Positions 1 to 11,998 of a DNA stretch of 64,000 nucleotides are shown here, piece by piece. Origin of the DNA: Methylorubrum populi (lineage in GTDB: Bacteria > Pseudomonadota > Alphaproteobacteria > Rhizobiales > Beijerinckiaceae). Every line of letters starts with the position of its first letter. The first letter of the stretch is position 1. The stretch covers positions 1,822,501-1,886,500 of the forward strand of contig NZ_AP014809.1 of the NCBI RefSeq assembly GCF_002355515.1. Direction: 5' to 3'. The notes beneath the pieces were generated by a model that worked only from the letters and a program-made list of their open reading frames with translations, was not told where the DNA came from and ran no database searches. Position numbers and translations under genes: made by a program.

Positions 1-185
1 ATCCGATGTTATGCGTCACCGTTCCATAGCGGACGCGGCGGGTTGAACACTTCGTGAACGACACAAGGTCGCAGATCGGCGGTCAATTCTGTCTTGCCAT
101 TCGGTCCTGCCATGCCGTCTTGCGAGGCGGTCGGACGCGCCCGAGGCCGAGGCGGACCCGGCAGCGCCGGGCCCGCAAGGCAGGT
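1..185. other. Non-coding flank downstream of lpd
   Basis: I see no convincing gene here. There is a short GC-rich inverted repeat (CCCGGC...GCCGGG) near 150-175, just past the lpd stop, but no T-run follows it on the minus strand, so it is only a weak terminator candidate. Confidence 0.3.
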
Positions 186-1589
186 TCAGACGTGGATCGC
201 GCGCTTGTCGACGGCGAGCGCGGCTTCCTTGACCGCCTCCGTCAGCGTCGGGTGGGCGTGGCAGGTGCGGGCGATGTCCTCGGAAGACGCCGCGAACTCC
301 ATCGCCACGGCGACCTCGGCGATGAGGTTGCCGGCATCCGCGCCGACGATGTGCACGCCGAGCACCCGATCCGTCTGCGCATCCGCCAGGATCTTCACGA
401 AGCCGTCGGTGGTGCCGTTGGCCTTGGCCCGGCCGTTGGCGGTGAAGGGGAACTTGCCGACATTGTAGGCGATGCCGTCCTTCTTCAGCTCCTCCTCGGT
501 CTTGCCGACCGAGGCGACCTCCGGGAAGGTGTAGACGACGTTCGGGATCACGCCGTAATTCACGTGACCCGCCTGCCCGGCCAGGATCTCGGCGACGGCC
601 ACGCCCTCGTCCTCCGCCTTGTGGGCCAGCATCGGCCCGGCGATCACGTCGCCGATGGCGTAGATGCCGGTGACGTTGGTGGCGTAGTGGCTGTCGGTCT
701 CGATGCGACCCTTGTTGTCGGTGGCGATGCCCACCGTCTCCAGCCCGAGCCCCTCCGTGTAGGGCACCCGGCCGATGGCCACGAGCACGACGTCGGCCTC
801 GATCTTTTCCGGCTCGCCGCCCTGGGCCGGCTCGACGGTGACGGTCGCGCCGCCCTTCTTGTTGACCTCGACGCCGGTGACCTTGGTCGAGAGCTTGAAG
901 ACCATGCCCTGCTTGGCCAGGATGCGCTGGAACTGCTTGCCGACCTCGCCGTCCATGCCCGGCAGCACCCGGTCGAGATACTCGATCACCGTCACCTCGG
1001 CGCCGAGCCGGCGCCAGACCGAGCCGAGTTCGAGCCCGATCACGCCCGCGCCGATCACCACGAGCCGCTTCGGCACCTCAGCGAGTTCGAGGGCGCCGGT
1101 GGAGGAGACCACCGTCTTCTCGTCGATCTCGACGCCGGGCAGCCGCGTGACGTCGGAGCCGGTGGCGATGACGATGTTCTTGGTCTCCAGCATCTGGTTG
1201 CCGCCGTCGTCCGAGATCACCTCGACGCGGCCGGCGCCCGCGATGCGGCCGCGGCCGTGATAGGTATCGACCTTGTTCTTCTTGAGCAGGAACTCGACGC
1301 CCTTGGTGTTGCCGTCAACGCCGCCCTGCTTGAACGCCTGCATCTTCTTCAGGTCGAGCTTGGGCGTGCCGACGTCGATGCCCAATTCCGAAAAGTGCTT
1401 GTTGGCCTCTTCGAAGGCTTCCGAGGCGTGCAGCAGCGCTTTCGAGGGGATGCAGCCGACATTGAGGCAGGTGCCGCCGTGGGTCGCCCGCTTCTCGACC
1501 ACGGCGGTCTTCAGCCCGAGCTGGGCCGCCCGGATGGCGCAGACATAGCCGCCGGGGCCGGTGCCGATGACGATGAGATCGTAGCTCAT
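186..1589 (-). CDS. lpd: Dihydrolipoyl dehydrogenase (E3)
   Basis: This 467-residue flavoprotein reoxidises dihydrolipoyl groups with NAD+ and serves as E3 of 2-oxoacid dehydrogenase complexes. The N-terminal FAD site GTGPGG is at residues 9-14. The redox disulfide motif [13 protein letters not shown] has cysteines 41 and 46. An NAD-binding GAGVIG motif lies near residue 180, and the C-terminal active-site motif HAHPTLTEA near 445. Length and motifs are complete. It is the last gene of the mdh-suc block, so it most likely serves the 2-oxoglutarate dehydrogenase complex, possibly shared with others. Its ATG overlaps the stop of the upstream DUF4241 gene by 4 bases (ATGA), implying translational coupling. 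Confidence 0.97.
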   Translation of the reverse strand: MSYDLIVIGTGPGGYVCAIRAAQLGLKTAVVEKRATHGGTCLNVGCIPSKALLHASEAFEEANKHFSELGIDVGTPKLDLKKMQAFKQGGVDGNTKGVEFLLKKNKVDTYHGRGRIAGAGRVEVISDDGGNQMLETKNIVIATGSDVTRLPGVEIDEKTVVSSTGALELAEVPKRLVVIGAGVIGLELGSVWRRLGAEVTVIEYLDRVLPGMDGEVGKQFQRILAKQGMVFKLSTKVTGVEVNKKGGATVTVEPAQGGEPEKIEADVVLVAIGRVPYTEGLGLETVGIATDNKGRIETDSHYATNVTGIYAIGDVIAGPMLAHKAEDEGVAVAEILAGQAGHVNYGVIPNVVYTFPEVASVGKTEEELKKDGIAYNVGKFPFTANGRAKANGTTDGFVKILADAQTDRVLGVHIVGADAGNLIAEVAVAMEFAASSEDIARTCHAHPTLTEAVKEAALAVDKRAIHV

Positions 1590-2785
1590 GGTTGGGTCTG
1601 TCCTCGTGATGGCGTGTCGGGTGAGCCGGTGCGCTCCCAGGCCGCGATGACGGCGAGGAGTTGCGGCGACCGGGGTGCGGTGAGGTCGCGGGCGTAGGCG
1701 GGATAGGTCTTCCGCTCGTCGCCGATCTGCAGGTAGGGCGGCATCAGGGTCGGTGCGCCGTGCCGGACGAGGCGTTCGAGCGCCTCCGGCTTGTCGAGGC
1801 GGATCGCCTCGAAGGTGAAGGTGCCTTCCGCCTCTTCGATCGGCGTCTCGGGGACGATCCGGCCCGCGTCGAGCAGCGCCGAGACGGTGGCGAGATCGTC
1901 GGCCTTCAGCGCCGCGTAGCCCCGCTCGCTGTCGCGGCGCTGCTCCGGGCTCAGCGCGGCCAGGGCCGCGGCGACCGCGATGTGCCGCGGATCGCGCCCA
2001 TCGCCGTTCTCGATGATGCCGAAATCCGTGACGAGCCGCAGCGGCCGCCCGGCCACGTCGAGACCCCAGTACGAGGCGTAGACGCCGTCGCCCCAGCCGC
2101 TGGAGAAGACCGCGATCCGCGCCGGATCATCCGGCAGCGGCCGGTGCATGACCCAATTCAGGTTCGAGTCCTTCAAGTCGTCCGCGAGCACGTCGTCGTA
2201 GTAGTTGCTGTAGCCGCTCCGCTTCTGCTCCTGCGCGTCGCGGCGCTCCATCGCGGCGCGCGCGGCCGGGTCCATGAAGCAGCCGAGACCGGCATCGACG
2301 GGATAGCCGAAGATCTCGCCCGCCTTCAGGGTGGCGACGTCCTGGCCCGGCACGAGGGCGAGTTCCCAGCGCGCCGGCGTGCCGTCGGCGAAGCGAAGCT
2401 CGGCCAGGGCGACGCGGTGCTGCGCGCGGTAGAGCGTGACGGGATAGTCGCCCGGCGCGACCCTGCGGGTGAAGGGCTGGCGGTCGGGCTGTACCAGCGG
2501 ATCGGCGGCGATCACCGCCCCGCCCGGCAGGGGCAGCGCGCCGAGGGCCATGCGCGTGATGCCGCGCGCCAGCAGCGCATCGTCCGTCAGTCCGGTCACA
2601 GACAGGTTGGCGTCGTTCGCTCGGGCGTCGTAGGGCGCGTCCGCCACCGGCTGGTCTCCATCGCGGCCCGCCCGCTGCCACGGGAAGAGCTTGGCGAGCG
2701 AGGCCGCGAGTCCCGCCCCGACCGCCGCCGCGGCGAGACCGAGGACGGTGCGCCGGCTCAGGTCGGACAATCGAGGCATGGTCAC
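1586..2785 (-). CDS. Tat-type exported DUF4241 protein
   Basis: This 399-residue protein has an N-terminal [20 protein letters not shown] segment, consistent with a twin-arginine signal followed by a hydrophobic stretch, so it may be exported or membrane-anchored. The middle (about residues 110-280) resembles DUF4241: [11 protein letters not shown], then [14 protein letters not shown] and RLVTDFGII. The C-terminal ~110 residues are helical and slightly ankyrin-like ([18 protein letters not shown]), but I would not assign ankyrin repeats firmly. It sits 76 bp after sucB and overlaps lpd by 4 bases, so it is co-transcribed with the 2-oxoglutarate dehydrogenase genes. Its function is unknown. 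A periplasmic protein inside a cytosolic TCA operon is odd. Confidence 0.8.
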   Translation of the reverse strand: MTMPRLSDLSRRTVLGLAAAAVGAGLAASLAKLFPWQRAGRDGDQPVADAPYDARANDANLSVTGLTDDALLARGITRMALGALPLPGGAVIAADPLVQPDRQPFTRRVAPGDYPVTLYRAQHRVALAELRFADGTPARWELALVPGQDVATLKAGEIFGYPVDAGLGCFMDPAARAAMERRDAQEQKRSGYSNYYDDVLADDLKDSNLNWVMHRPLPDDPARIAVFSSGWGDGVYASYWGLDVAGRPLRLVTDFGIIENGDGRDPRHIAVAAALAALSPEQRRDSERGYAALKADDLATVSALLDAGRIVPETPIEEAEGTFTFEAIRLDKPEALERLVRHGAPTLMPPYLQIGDERKTYPAYARDLTAPRSPQLLAVIAAWERTGSPDTPSRGQTQP

Positions 2786-2861
2786 ACGGTCGGCCGCGCT
2801 TAACCCCTGCTTCCGGCCGGGACCGGCGGGGCAGCAGGGGGAGCGATGCGGCCGCTTCGGA

Positions 2862-4202
2862 TCAGAGGTCGAGGACGAGGCGCGCCGGATCCTCCAGGGC
2901 CTCCTTGACGCGGACGAGGAAGGTCACGGCCTCCTTCCCGTCGACGATGCGGTGATCGTAGGAGAGGGCCAGATACATCATCGGCCGCGCCTCGATCTTA
3001 CCGTTCCGCACCACCGGCCGCTCCTCGATGCGGTGCATGCCGAGGATGCCCGATTGCGGTGCGTTGAGGATCGGGGTCGACATCAGCGAGCCGTAGATGC
3101 CGCCATTGGTGATGGTGAAGGTCCCGCCCTGCATCTCGTCGATGGAGAGCTTGCCCTCGCGCGCCTTCTTGCCGAAGCCGGCGATCTTCTTCTCGATGCC
3201 GGCGATCGACAGGTCGTCGGCGTCGCGCACCACCGGTACGACGAGGCCCTTATCGGTGCCGACGGCGATACCGATGTGGTAGTAGTTCTTGTAGACGAGG
3301 TCCTGCCCGTCGATCTCGGCATTGACCGCCGGCACGTCCTTGAGGGCGCCGATCACCGCCTTGGTGAAGAAGCCCATGAAGCCGAGCTTCGTGCCGTGCT
3401 TCTTCTCGAAGATGTCCTTGTACTGCGAGCGGAGCGCCATCACCGCGCCCATGTCCACGTCGTTGAACGTGGTCAGCATCGCCGCCGTGTCCTGGGCGCT
3501 CTTGAGGCGCTTCGCGATGGTCTGACGGAGCTTCGTCATCCGCACGCGCTCCTCGCGCGCGGCGTCGTCCGGTGCGGAGGGCGCCCGCGGCGGGGCCGGA
3601 GCCTTGGCCTCCTGAGCCGGCGCCTTCGCGACGCCCTTGTCGATCGCGGCGAGCATGTCGCCCTTGGTCACGCGGCCGTCCTTGCCGCTGCCGTTGAGGC
3701 TGGCCGGATCGATGCCGGATTCGCGGGCGAGCTTGGCCACCGCCGGGCCGCTCTCGTCGGCGCCGCGGCCCCCGGCCGGCGGGGCATCGCCGTGGCTGCC
3801 GTAGGAGGCGGAGGATTCCTTGGCCGGCTCGTCCTTGGCCGGCTTGCCGTCGCCCTTCTCCGCGCGGGCCTCCGTCTTGGTCTCGGCCGGCTCGGCGCTC
3901 TTCGCGGCCGGCTTCACCTCCGACTTGCCCGCGCCCTTGTCGGGCCCCTTGTCAGCCCCTTTGCCGCCCTCGACGATCGAGCCGAGCACCGCGCCGGGCT
4001 CCACCGTCTCGCCGTCCTTGACCAGGATCTCGCCGAGCTGGCCCGCGGCCGGCGCGTTCACCTCGAGGGTGACCTTGTCGGTCTCGAGCTCCACCAGGGG
4101 CTCGTCGGCGGCCACGGTGTCGCCGGGCTTCTTGAACCAGCGGCCGATCGTGGCCTCACTGACGGATTCGCCGAGCGTGGGGACGAGGATGTCGGTCGCC
4201 AT
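2862..4202 (-). CDS. sucB: Dihydrolipoyllysine-residue succinyltransferase (E2 of 2-oxoglutarate dehydrogenase)
   Basis: This 446-residue E2 core transfers the succinyl group from E1 to CoA. The N-terminal lipoyl domain carries the lipoylated Lys43 in [10 protein letters not shown] long Ala/Pro/Lys/Glu-rich linker (about 80-150) is followed by a peripheral subunit-binding domain (about 150-190; [19 protein letters not shown]). The catalytic domain then ends with HRIVDG near the C-terminus, the usual acyltransferase His-Asp motif. It follows sucA by 83 bp. The intact modules and the neighbouring sucA and lpd identify it as the 2-oxoglutarate rather than the pyruvate complex E2. Confidence 0.96.
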   Translation of the reverse strand: MATDILVPTLGESVSEATIGRWFKKPGDTVAADEPLVELETDKVTLEVNAPAAGQLGEILVKDGETVEPGAVLGSIVEGGKGADKGPDKGAGKSEVKPAAKSAEPAETKTEARAEKGDGKPAKDEPAKESSASYGSHGDAPPAGGRGADESGPAVAKLARESGIDPASLNGSGKDGRVTKGDMLAAIDKGVAKAPAQEAKAPAPPRAPSAPDDAAREERVRMTKLRQTIAKRLKSAQDTAAMLTTFNDVDMGAVMALRSQYKDIFEKKHGTKLGFMGFFTKAVIGALKDVPAVNAEIDGQDLVYKNYYHIGIAVGTDKGLVVPVVRDADDLSIAGIEKKIAGFGKKAREGKLSIDEMQGGTFTITNGGIYGSLMSTPILNAPQSGILGMHRIEERPVVRNGKIEARPMMYLALSYDHRIVDGKEAVTFLVRVKEALEDPARLVLDL

Positions 4203-4285
4203 AATCTGTGTTCACCGGAGTTTCGGGGCGCGCCTCGGGCGGCGCGGCCCCGGTTGGTGGATCAATCGAGAGGGGGCCGGCGGCC

Positions 4286-7276
4286 TCAGACCGCCAGCGC
4301 CTCGTTGAGGAAGGCCTGGAGCTGGGCGAGGTGCTTCGACATCAGGCCGACCGCGGTCGAGGCCGAGGCCGGGCGGCCGACGTAGCGCGGCCGCTTCGAG
4401 GCGGAGCCGGCCTGGCCCAGCACCCAGTCGAGATAGGGCTCGACGAAGGTCCACGAGCCCATGTTCTTGGGCTCTTCCTGGCACCACACCACCTCCGCGT
4501 TGCGGAAGCGGCTCATCTCGTTGGCCAGCGCCTTGAGCGGGAACGGGTAGAGCTGCTCGACGCGCATCAGGTAGACGTCGTTGACGCCGCGCTTCTCGCG
4601 CTCCTCGAAGAGGTCGTAATAGACCTTGCCCGAGCACAGCACGACGCGGCGGATCTTGTCGTCGCGCACGAGCTTCACGCCGTTCTCGTCGTGCTCGGCG
4701 TCGTCCCACAGGATGCGGTGGAAGGTCGAGCCCTCCGCGATGTCCTCGATCTTCGAGACCGCCCGCTTGTGGCGCAGCAGCGATTTCGGCGTCATCAGGA
4801 TCAGCGGCTTGCGGAAGTCGCGCTTCAGCTGACGGCGCAGGATGTGGAAGTAGTTCGACGGCGTCGAGCAGTTGGCGACCTGCATGTTGTCCTCGGCGCA
4901 CATCTGGAGATAGCGCTCCAGACGGGCGGAGGAGTGCTCCGGTCCCTGGCCCTCGTAGCCGTGCGGCAGCAGCATCACGAGGCCGGACATGCGCAGCCAC
5001 TTGCGCTCGCCCGATGAGATGAACTGGTCGATGACGACCTGCGCGCCGTTGGCGAAGTCGCCGAACTGCGCCTCCCACAGCACCAGGGAGTTCGGCTCGG
5101 CGAGCGAGTAGCCGTACTCGAAGCCGAGCACCGCCTCCTCGGAGAGCATCGAGTTGATGACCTCCAGGCTCGCCTGCCCCTCGCGCACGGAGTTCAGCGG
5201 CGTGTAGCGCTGCTCGTTCTCCTGATCGATCACCACGGCGTGGCGCTGGGAGAAGGTGCCGCGCTCGACGTCCTGGCCCGAGAGGCGGACGCGATGGCCC
5301 TCGATCAGCAGCGAGCCGAAGGCCAGAGCCTCGGCGGTCGCCCAGTCGATGCCGACGCCGGTCTCGACCGCCTTGGCGCGGTTGTCGAAGAAGCGCTGGA
5401 TCGTGCGGTGCAGGTGGAAGCCCGGCGGCGACGTGGTGATCCGGGTGGCGATGTCGCGCAGGGTCTCGGTCGGCACGCCGGTGCGGCCGCGGCGCGGATC
5501 GTCCACGTCTTCGCGCACGGCCTTGAAGCCGGACCAGCGCCCGTCGAGCCAGTCGGCCTTGTTGGGCTTGTAGCCGCCGGCGATGTCGAGCTCGCTCTCC
5601 AGCATCGAGCGGAACTCGGCCTTCCGGGCGTCGAGCTGCTCCTGGGTCAGGTCGCCCTGTTCGACGAGCTTCTTGCCGTAGGTCTCCAGCGCGGTCGGAT
5701 GCTTGCGGATCCGCTGGTACATCTTCGGCTGGGTAAAGGCCGGCTCGTCGCCCTCGTTATGGCCGAAGCGGCGGTAGCACAGCATGTCGATCACGACCGG
5801 CTTGCCGAACTTCTGGCGGTACTCGGTCGCGACCTTGGCGGCGAAGGTCACGGCCTCGGGGTCGTCGCCGTTGCAGTGGAAGATTGGGGCTTCCACCATC
5901 TTCGCCACGTCCGAGGGGTAGGGCGATGATCGCGAAAAACGCGGGTCGGTGGTGAAACCGATCTGGTTGTTGATGATGAAGTGGATCGAGCCGCCGGTGC
6001 GGTGGCCCTTCAGGCCCGACAGGCCGAAGCATTCCGCCACCACGCCCTGGCCGGCGAAGGCCGCGTCGCCGTGGATCAGCAGCGGCAGCACCTTGCGGCG
6101 CTCGACGTTCGGCTTGGCCTTCTGGTCCTGCTTGGCCCGCACCTTTCCGAGCACCACCGGATCGACGATCTCGAGGTGGGACGGGTTGGCGGTGAGCGAG
6201 AGGTGGACGGTGTTGTCGTCGAAGGCGCGGTCGGAGGAGGCGCCGAGATGGTATTTCACGTCGCCCGAGCCCTCGACCTCGGCGGGAGAGGCCGAGCCGC
6301 CCTTGAACTCGTGGAACACTGCGCGGAAGGGCTTGGCCATCACGTTGGTGAGCACGTTCAGCCGGCCGCGATGGGCCATGCCGAGCACGATCTCCTCGAC
6401 GCCGAGCGCGCCGCCGCGCTTGATGATCTGCTCCAGCGCCGGGACCATCGACTCGCTGCCGTCGAGGCCGAAACGCTTGGTGCCGGTATACTTGAGATCG
6501 AGGAATTTTTCGAAACCTTCGGCCTCGATCAATTTGTTCAGGATCGCCCTACGGCCTTCGGGAGTGAAGGAGATCTCCTTGTCCTTGCCCTCGATGCGCT
6601 CCTGGATCCACGCCTTCTCCTCGGGATCGGAGATGTGCATGAACTCGACGCCGAGCGTCTGGCAGTAGGTGCGCTCCAGGATGGCGACGATCTCGCGGAT
6701 CGTCGAGAATTCCATGCCGAGCACGTTGTCGAGGAAGATCTTGCGGTCCCAGTCGCTCTCCTGGAACCCGTAATGCTGCGGGTGCAGTTCCTCGTGGTCG
6801 CCGCGCGGGGCGAGCCCGATCGGGTCGAGCTTGGCGTGCAGGTGGCCGCGCATGCGGTAGGCGCGGATCAGCATGATCGCGCGCACGGAATCCTTGGTGG
6901 CCTGCTCGACCGAAACGCCGGTGGCGGCGACGATCGCCGCGCCCTTGGCGGAGTCGCCGGGCTTGCCGGGCTGGGCCTTGGCCTGGATCTTCTCGCCGAG
7001 CGCCTTTTCCAGGGCGCCCCAGTTGCCGTCCAGCGCCGAGACGATCTCGCCGTTGAGCGGCACCGGCCAGTTGGGCTTGGCCCAGGACGCGCCCTCGGCG
7101 TTCTTCTTCACCAGGGCGTCGTCCTCGCCCAGCTCCCTGAAGAATTGCTGCCACTCGGGATCGACCGAGTTCGGGTCGCGGGCATAGGCCGCCTGCAGCT
7201 CCTCGATCCAGGCGGCGTTGGCGCCGTAGAGGAAGGAGGTCTGGAGAAGGGCTTCGTTCGCGTCCTGGCGTGCCAT
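4286..7276 (-). CDS. sucA: 2-oxoglutarate dehydrogenase E1 component
   Basis: This 996-residue thiamine diphosphate enzyme decarboxylates 2-oxoglutarate and passes the succinyl group to the lipoyl arm of SucB. The N-terminus (SFLYGANAAWIEELQAAYARDP) is the typical OdhA E2-binding segment. MAHRGRLNVL and the GDAAFAGQG cofactor region identify the ThDP fold, and the C-terminal third is the transketolase-like pyrimidine-binding part (HGYEGQGPEHSSARLER). Length is normal for the family. It lies 212 bp downstream of sucD in the mdh-sucCD-sucAB-lpd order usual in alphaproteobacteria. Confidence 0.97.
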   Translation of the reverse strand: MARQDANEALLQTSFLYGANAAWIEELQAAYARDPNSVDPEWQQFFRELGEDDALVKKNAEGASWAKPNWPVPLNGEIVSALDGNWGALEKALGEKIQAKAQPGKPGDSAKGAAIVAATGVSVEQATKDSVRAIMLIRAYRMRGHLHAKLDPIGLAPRGDHEELHPQHYGFQESDWDRKIFLDNVLGMEFSTIREIVAILERTYCQTLGVEFMHISDPEEKAWIQERIEGKDKEISFTPEGRRAILNKLIEAEGFEKFLDLKYTGTKRFGLDGSESMVPALEQIIKRGGALGVEEIVLGMAHRGRLNVLTNVMAKPFRAVFHEFKGGSASPAEVEGSGDVKYHLGASSDRAFDDNTVHLSLTANPSHLEIVDPVVLGKVRAKQDQKAKPNVERRKVLPLLIHGDAAFAGQGVVAECFGLSGLKGHRTGGSIHFIINNQIGFTTDPRFSRSSPYPSDVAKMVEAPIFHCNGDDPEAVTFAAKVATEYRQKFGKPVVIDMLCYRRFGHNEGDEPAFTQPKMYQRIRKHPTALETYGKKLVEQGDLTQEQLDARKAEFRSMLESELDIAGGYKPNKADWLDGRWSGFKAVREDVDDPRRGRTGVPTETLRDIATRITTSPPGFHLHRTIQRFFDNRAKAVETGVGIDWATAEALAFGSLLIEGHRVRLSGQDVERGTFSQRHAVVIDQENEQRYTPLNSVREGQASLEVINSMLSEEAVLGFEYGYSLAEPNSLVLWEAQFGDFANGAQVVIDQFISSGERKWLRMSGLVMLLPHGYEGQGPEHSSARLERYLQMCAEDNMQVANCSTPSNYFHILRRQLKRDFRKPLILMTPKSLLRHKRAVSKIEDIAEGSTFHRILWDDAEHDENGVKLVRDDKIRRVVLCSGKVYYDLFEEREKRGVNDVYLMRVEQLYPFPLKALANEMSRFRNAEVVWCQEEPKNMGSWTFVEPYLDWVLGQAGSASKRPRYVGRPASASTAVGLMSKHLAQLQAFLNEALAV

Positions 7277-7488
7277 CGCTGCCTGTCCTACCGCTCGGGC
7301 GGCGCTGTTCCAGCGGGCCGCCGCGTCGTGTCCGATCCGGTGGCAGGGCTGAGCGGGGGGCTACCGCCCCGCGTCGCGCCTCCGGATCCGGCCGGGGCGC
7401 GGGCGCGCCCCGACATCGTCTTTCATATGGGTCGCAGGCGCTTGCGTGCGGTGCAACACAACCGCGCAGGACCCGGTTACAGACCCCA

Positions 7489-8373
7489 TCAACCCTTCAG
7501 CACTTCCACGAGGGTGGAGCCGAGACGGGCCGGCGAGGGCGACACGCGGATGCCCGCCGCCTCCATCGCCGCGATCTTGTCCTCGGCGCCGCCCTTGCCG
7601 CCGGAGATGATGGCACCGGCATGGCCCATGCGGCGACCGGGAGGCGCCGTGCGGCCGGCAATGAAACCGACCATCGGCTTCTTGCGCCCGCGCTTGGCCT
7701 CGTCGGCCAGGAACTGCGCCGCCTCTTCCTCGGCCGAGCCGCCGATCTCGCCGATCATCACGATCGACTCGGTCTTCGGGTCGGCGAGGAACAGCTCCAG
7801 CATGTCGATGAACTCGGTGCCCTTGACCGGGTCGCCGCCGATGCCGACGGCGGTCGTCTGCCCGAGCCCGGCATTCGAGGTCTGGAACACCGCCTCGTAG
7901 GTCAGCGTGCCGGAGCGCGAGACGATGCCGACCGAGCCCGGCTTGAAGATGTTGGCCGGCATGATGCCGATCTTCGAGGCGCCCGCGGTGACGACGCCGG
8001 GGCAGTTCGGCCCGATCAGGCGCGACTTCGAGCCCTCCAGCGCGCGCTTCACCCGCACCATGTCGAGCACCGGAATGCCCTCGGTGATGCAGACGATCAG
8101 CGGGATCTCGGCCTGGATCGCCTCGCAGATCGCGTCCGCGGCGCCGGGCGGCGGCACGTAGACAACCGAGGCGTCGGCGCCGGTGGCCTCGCGGGCCTCG
8201 GCCACGGTGTCGAACACCGGCAGGCCGAGATGGGTCGAGCCGCCCTTACCTGGGCTCGTGCCGCCGACCATCTTGGTGCCGTAGGCGATGGCCTGCTCGG
8301 AGTGGAAGGTGCCGTTCTTGCCGGTGAAGCCCTGGCAGATGACCTTCGTGTTCTGGTCGATCAGGATGGACAT
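7489..8373 (-). CDS. sucD: Succinyl-CoA synthetase alpha subunit
   Basis: This 294-residue subunit, with SucC, interconverts succinyl-CoA and succinate with nucleotide phosphorylation. It shows the CoA-binding N-terminal fold ([17 protein letters not shown]), [17 protein letters not shown], and the phosphohistidine region [17 protein letters not shown]. It starts 8 bases after the sucC stop, so the two subunits are translated from one message. The 212 bp between it and sucA holds no gene that I can see. Confidence 0.97.
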   Translation of the reverse strand: MSILIDQNTKVICQGFTGKNGTFHSEQAIAYGTKMVGGTSPGKGGSTHLGLPVFDTVAEAREATGADASVVYVPPPGAADAICEAIQAEIPLIVCITEGIPVLDMVRVKRALEGSKSRLIGPNCPGVVTAGASKIGIMPANIFKPGSVGIVSRSGTLTYEAVFQTSNAGLGQTTAVGIGGDPVKGTEFIDMLELFLADPKTESIVMIGEIGGSAEEEAAQFLADEAKRGRKKPMVGFIAGRTAPPGRRMGHAGAIISGGKGGAEDKIAAMEAAGIRVSPSPARLGSTLVEVLKG

Positions 8374-8381
8374 CGGTCAGC

Positions 8382-9578
8382 TCAGCCCTTCTTCACCGCG
8401 GCGACGATCTTCTGCGCGGCGTCGTCGAGATCGTCCGCGGGGATGACGTTGAGGCCGGAGTTCCGGATGATCTCCTTGCCCTCCTCGACATTGGTACCCT
8501 CCAGGCGCACGACGAGCGGCACTTCGAGGCCGACCGCCTTCACCGCCGCGATCACGCCGCGGGCGATGACGTCGCACTTCATGATCCCGCCGAAGATGTT
8601 GACGAGGATGCCCTTCACCTGCGGGTCGGCGGTGATGATCTTGAAGGCCGCGGTGACCTTCTCCTCGGAGGCGCCGCCGCCGACATCGAGGAAGTTTGCC
8701 GGCTCTTCACCGTAGAGCTTGATGATGTCGAGCGTCGCCATGGCGAGCCCCGCGCCGTTGACCATGCAGCCGATCGTGCCGTCCAACGCGATGTAGGCGA
8801 GGTCGTATTTCGAGGCCTCAATCTCCTTGGCGTCCTCCTCGGTCTCGTCGCGCAGGGCCACGATGTCCGGATGCCGGTAGAGGGCATTCGAGTCGAAGGA
8901 GATCTTGGCGTCGAGGCACTTGAGACCACCGTCGCCGGTGAGCACCAGCGGGTTGATCTCCAGCATGCTCATGTCCTTGGCCGTGAAGGCGGCGTAGAGC
9001 TTCTCGGTGAGCGCGCCCGCTTCCTTGGCCTGGGGACCGGAGAGACCGAGCGCCTTGGCGACCGCGCGGCCGTGATGGGGCATGATGCCGGTGGCCGGAT
9101 CGACCGAGAAGGTGACGATCTTCTCAGGGGTGTCGTGGGCGACCTGCTCGATATCCATGCCGCCTTCCGTCGAGACGACGAAGGCGACGCGGCCGGTCTC
9201 GCGGTCCACCAGCATCGACAGGTAGAATTCGGCGGCGATCGAGGCGCCTTCCTCGATGTAGAGGCGGTTGACCTGCTTGCCGGCCTCGCCGGTCTGCACC
9301 GTCACCAGGGTCGCACCGAGCATCTCGGACGCGAACTGCACCACCTCATCCTTGGACTTGGTGACGCGCACGCCGCCCTTGGCGCCCGCGGGCGCGCCCT
9401 TGAAGGTGCCCTTGCCGCGCCCGCCCGCGTGGATCTGCGACTTCACCACCCAGACCGGGCCGCCGAGCTCGTCGGCCGCGGCGGCCGCCTCCTCCGGCTT
9501 GAAGATCGCCACACCGCGGGAGACCGGCAGGCCGAACTCCTTGAGGACAGCCTTGGCCTGGTATTCGTGGATGTTCAT
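8382..9578 (-). CDS. sucC: Succinyl-CoA synthetase beta subunit
   Basis: This 398-residue ATP-grasp subunit binds nucleotide and succinate. The N-terminus [19 protein letters not shown] is typical. IHAGGRGKG is the ATP-grasp glycine-rich loop, and LEINPLV and [10 protein letters not shown] mark the metal-binding and ligase regions. It precedes sucD by 8 bases and follows mdh by 110 bp. Size and motifs are complete. Confidence 0.97.
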   Translation of the reverse strand: MNIHEYQAKAVLKEFGLPVSRGVAIFKPEEAAAAADELGGPVWVVKSQIHAGGRGKGTFKGAPAGAKGGVRVTKSKDEVVQFASEMLGATLVTVQTGEAGKQVNRLYIEEGASIAAEFYLSMLVDRETGRVAFVVSTEGGMDIEQVAHDTPEKIVTFSVDPATGIMPHHGRAVAKALGLSGPQAKEAGALTEKLYAAFTAKDMSMLEINPLVLTGDGGLKCLDAKISFDSNALYRHPDIVALRDETEEDAKEIEASKYDLAYIALDGTIGCMVNGAGLAMATLDIIKLYGEEPANFLDVGGGASEEKVTAAFKIITADPQVKGILVNIFGGIMKCDVIARGVIAAVKAVGLEVPLVVRLEGTNVEEGKEIIRNSGLNVIPADDLDDAAQKIVAAVKKG

Positions 9579-9688
9579 CGAAACCCCTCGAAGCGAGTAG
9601 TGAGTGGCGCCTGGCGAATGGATCCGCGGAGCGGGCAGAGGCCGCCGCGGCCTCCCCTTCGCTCCCGGTCATGCGCCATCCGCTCTGA

Positions 9689-11003
<1,315 letters not shown>

Positions 11004-11735
11004 TCAGAAAGTCCCGGTCCGCAGGGCACGCTGGATCGACTGGATGACGGCGCTGAGTCGGGCATCGAGCAGGTCGCGGGGCACGTCCGCGTCGTGCTGG
11101 ATCGCCACCGGATGGGTGAAGCGGTAGCTGGCATCGAAGATGACGGCGATGGCGCGCTCGCGATCGCGAGCGGCGAAGACCCCTGTGCCGATGCCTTCCT
11201 CCACCACGCGCTCGACCAGGGCGCGGAGCCGCACGCGGTGGCGGCGGGCGATCGGGCGGGAGGCAACGGTGGCGTCGAGATGCACGGCGAACAGGTTCGG
11301 CTCGCTGGACAGCATCTCGCTCTGGGCGCCGGCGAGCGCGCTGATGAAGCGCTCGATCTTGTCGTCGGCCGGATCGGGCGCGTCGGCAATGCCGGCGAGT
11401 TCGGTCTCGAGGTCGCGCAGCCAGCGCCCGGCCACGGCGTCGAGCAGGGCGTCCTTCGAGGGGAAGTAGCGGTAGACGTTAGCATGGGTCATGCCGGCCT
11501 CCGCCGCGACCGCCACCACGGTCACCCGTTTTGGGCCCAACCGGGTCAGGTGCTCCGTGGCGATGGCGAGAAGCCGCGCATCCGTCGAGACCGGTGTGGG
11601 TCTGGCGCGGGCGGCCGGGCCGCTGAGGCGCTGGGAGCGGGGCGGGCCGATGCGCGGATCGGAGACTGGATCGCTCGCCTCCCTCTCGCTGTCGGTCAGG
11701 GTGACGGGAAGGGAAACGGATCCGTACGGCAACAT
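11004..11735 (-). CDS. TetR-family transcriptional regulator
   Basis: This 243-residue regulator has an N-terminal helix-turn-helix at about residues 50-95: RLLAIATEHL, then VTVVAVAAEAGMTHANVYRYFPSKDALLDAV, the characteristic TetR recognition helix with NVYRYFPSK. The first ~45 residues are a basic, disordered-looking extension. The ATG has AGGA upstream, which supports this start. The C-terminal ligand domain is not recognisable, so no effector can be named. It is divergent from aroKB and lies upstream of the mdh block; neither is an obvious target. Confidence 0.85.
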   Translation of the reverse strand: MLPYGSVSLPVTLTDSEREASDPVSDPRIGPPRSQRLSGPAARARPTPVSTDARLLAIATEHLTRLGPKRVTVVAVAAEAGMTHANVYRYFPSKDALLDAVAGRWLRDLETELAGIADAPDPADDKIERFISALAGAQSEMLSSEPNLFAVHLDATVASRPIARRHRVRLRALVERVVEEGIGTGVFAARDRERAIAVIFDASYRFTHPVAIQHDADVPRDLLDARLSAVIQSIQRALRTGTF

Positions 11736-11998
11736 GACTTTCCTGGCACAGAGACATCAAGCGTGGGGGCACTCGATCCGACAAACCGTCAGGCATGCCG
11801 GGTCGAGAGCGGTGCCGTCCCACGCGCTCGCGTACGAGCCTTCCTGCCCACGCGGCACTTTGCAACCCCTCCCGGTCCGAGTTTTTGTGCGGATCCCGTT
11901 CGGAATGCACGCAGGACGCGATCAAGGGGCTTCCGACCGGGCGTGGACGGCGATACCCGACCCTTCGCCGCATCCGCAAAACCGTCTATGACCGCCCG
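11736..11998. promoter_or_regulatory. Divergent intergenic region tetR / aroKB
   Basis: These 263 bp separate two divergent genes and must hold both promoters. The aroKB frame is open through part of it, but the sequence lacks family similarity there, so I treat it as non-coding. I could not define operator repeats. Confidence 0.3.
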
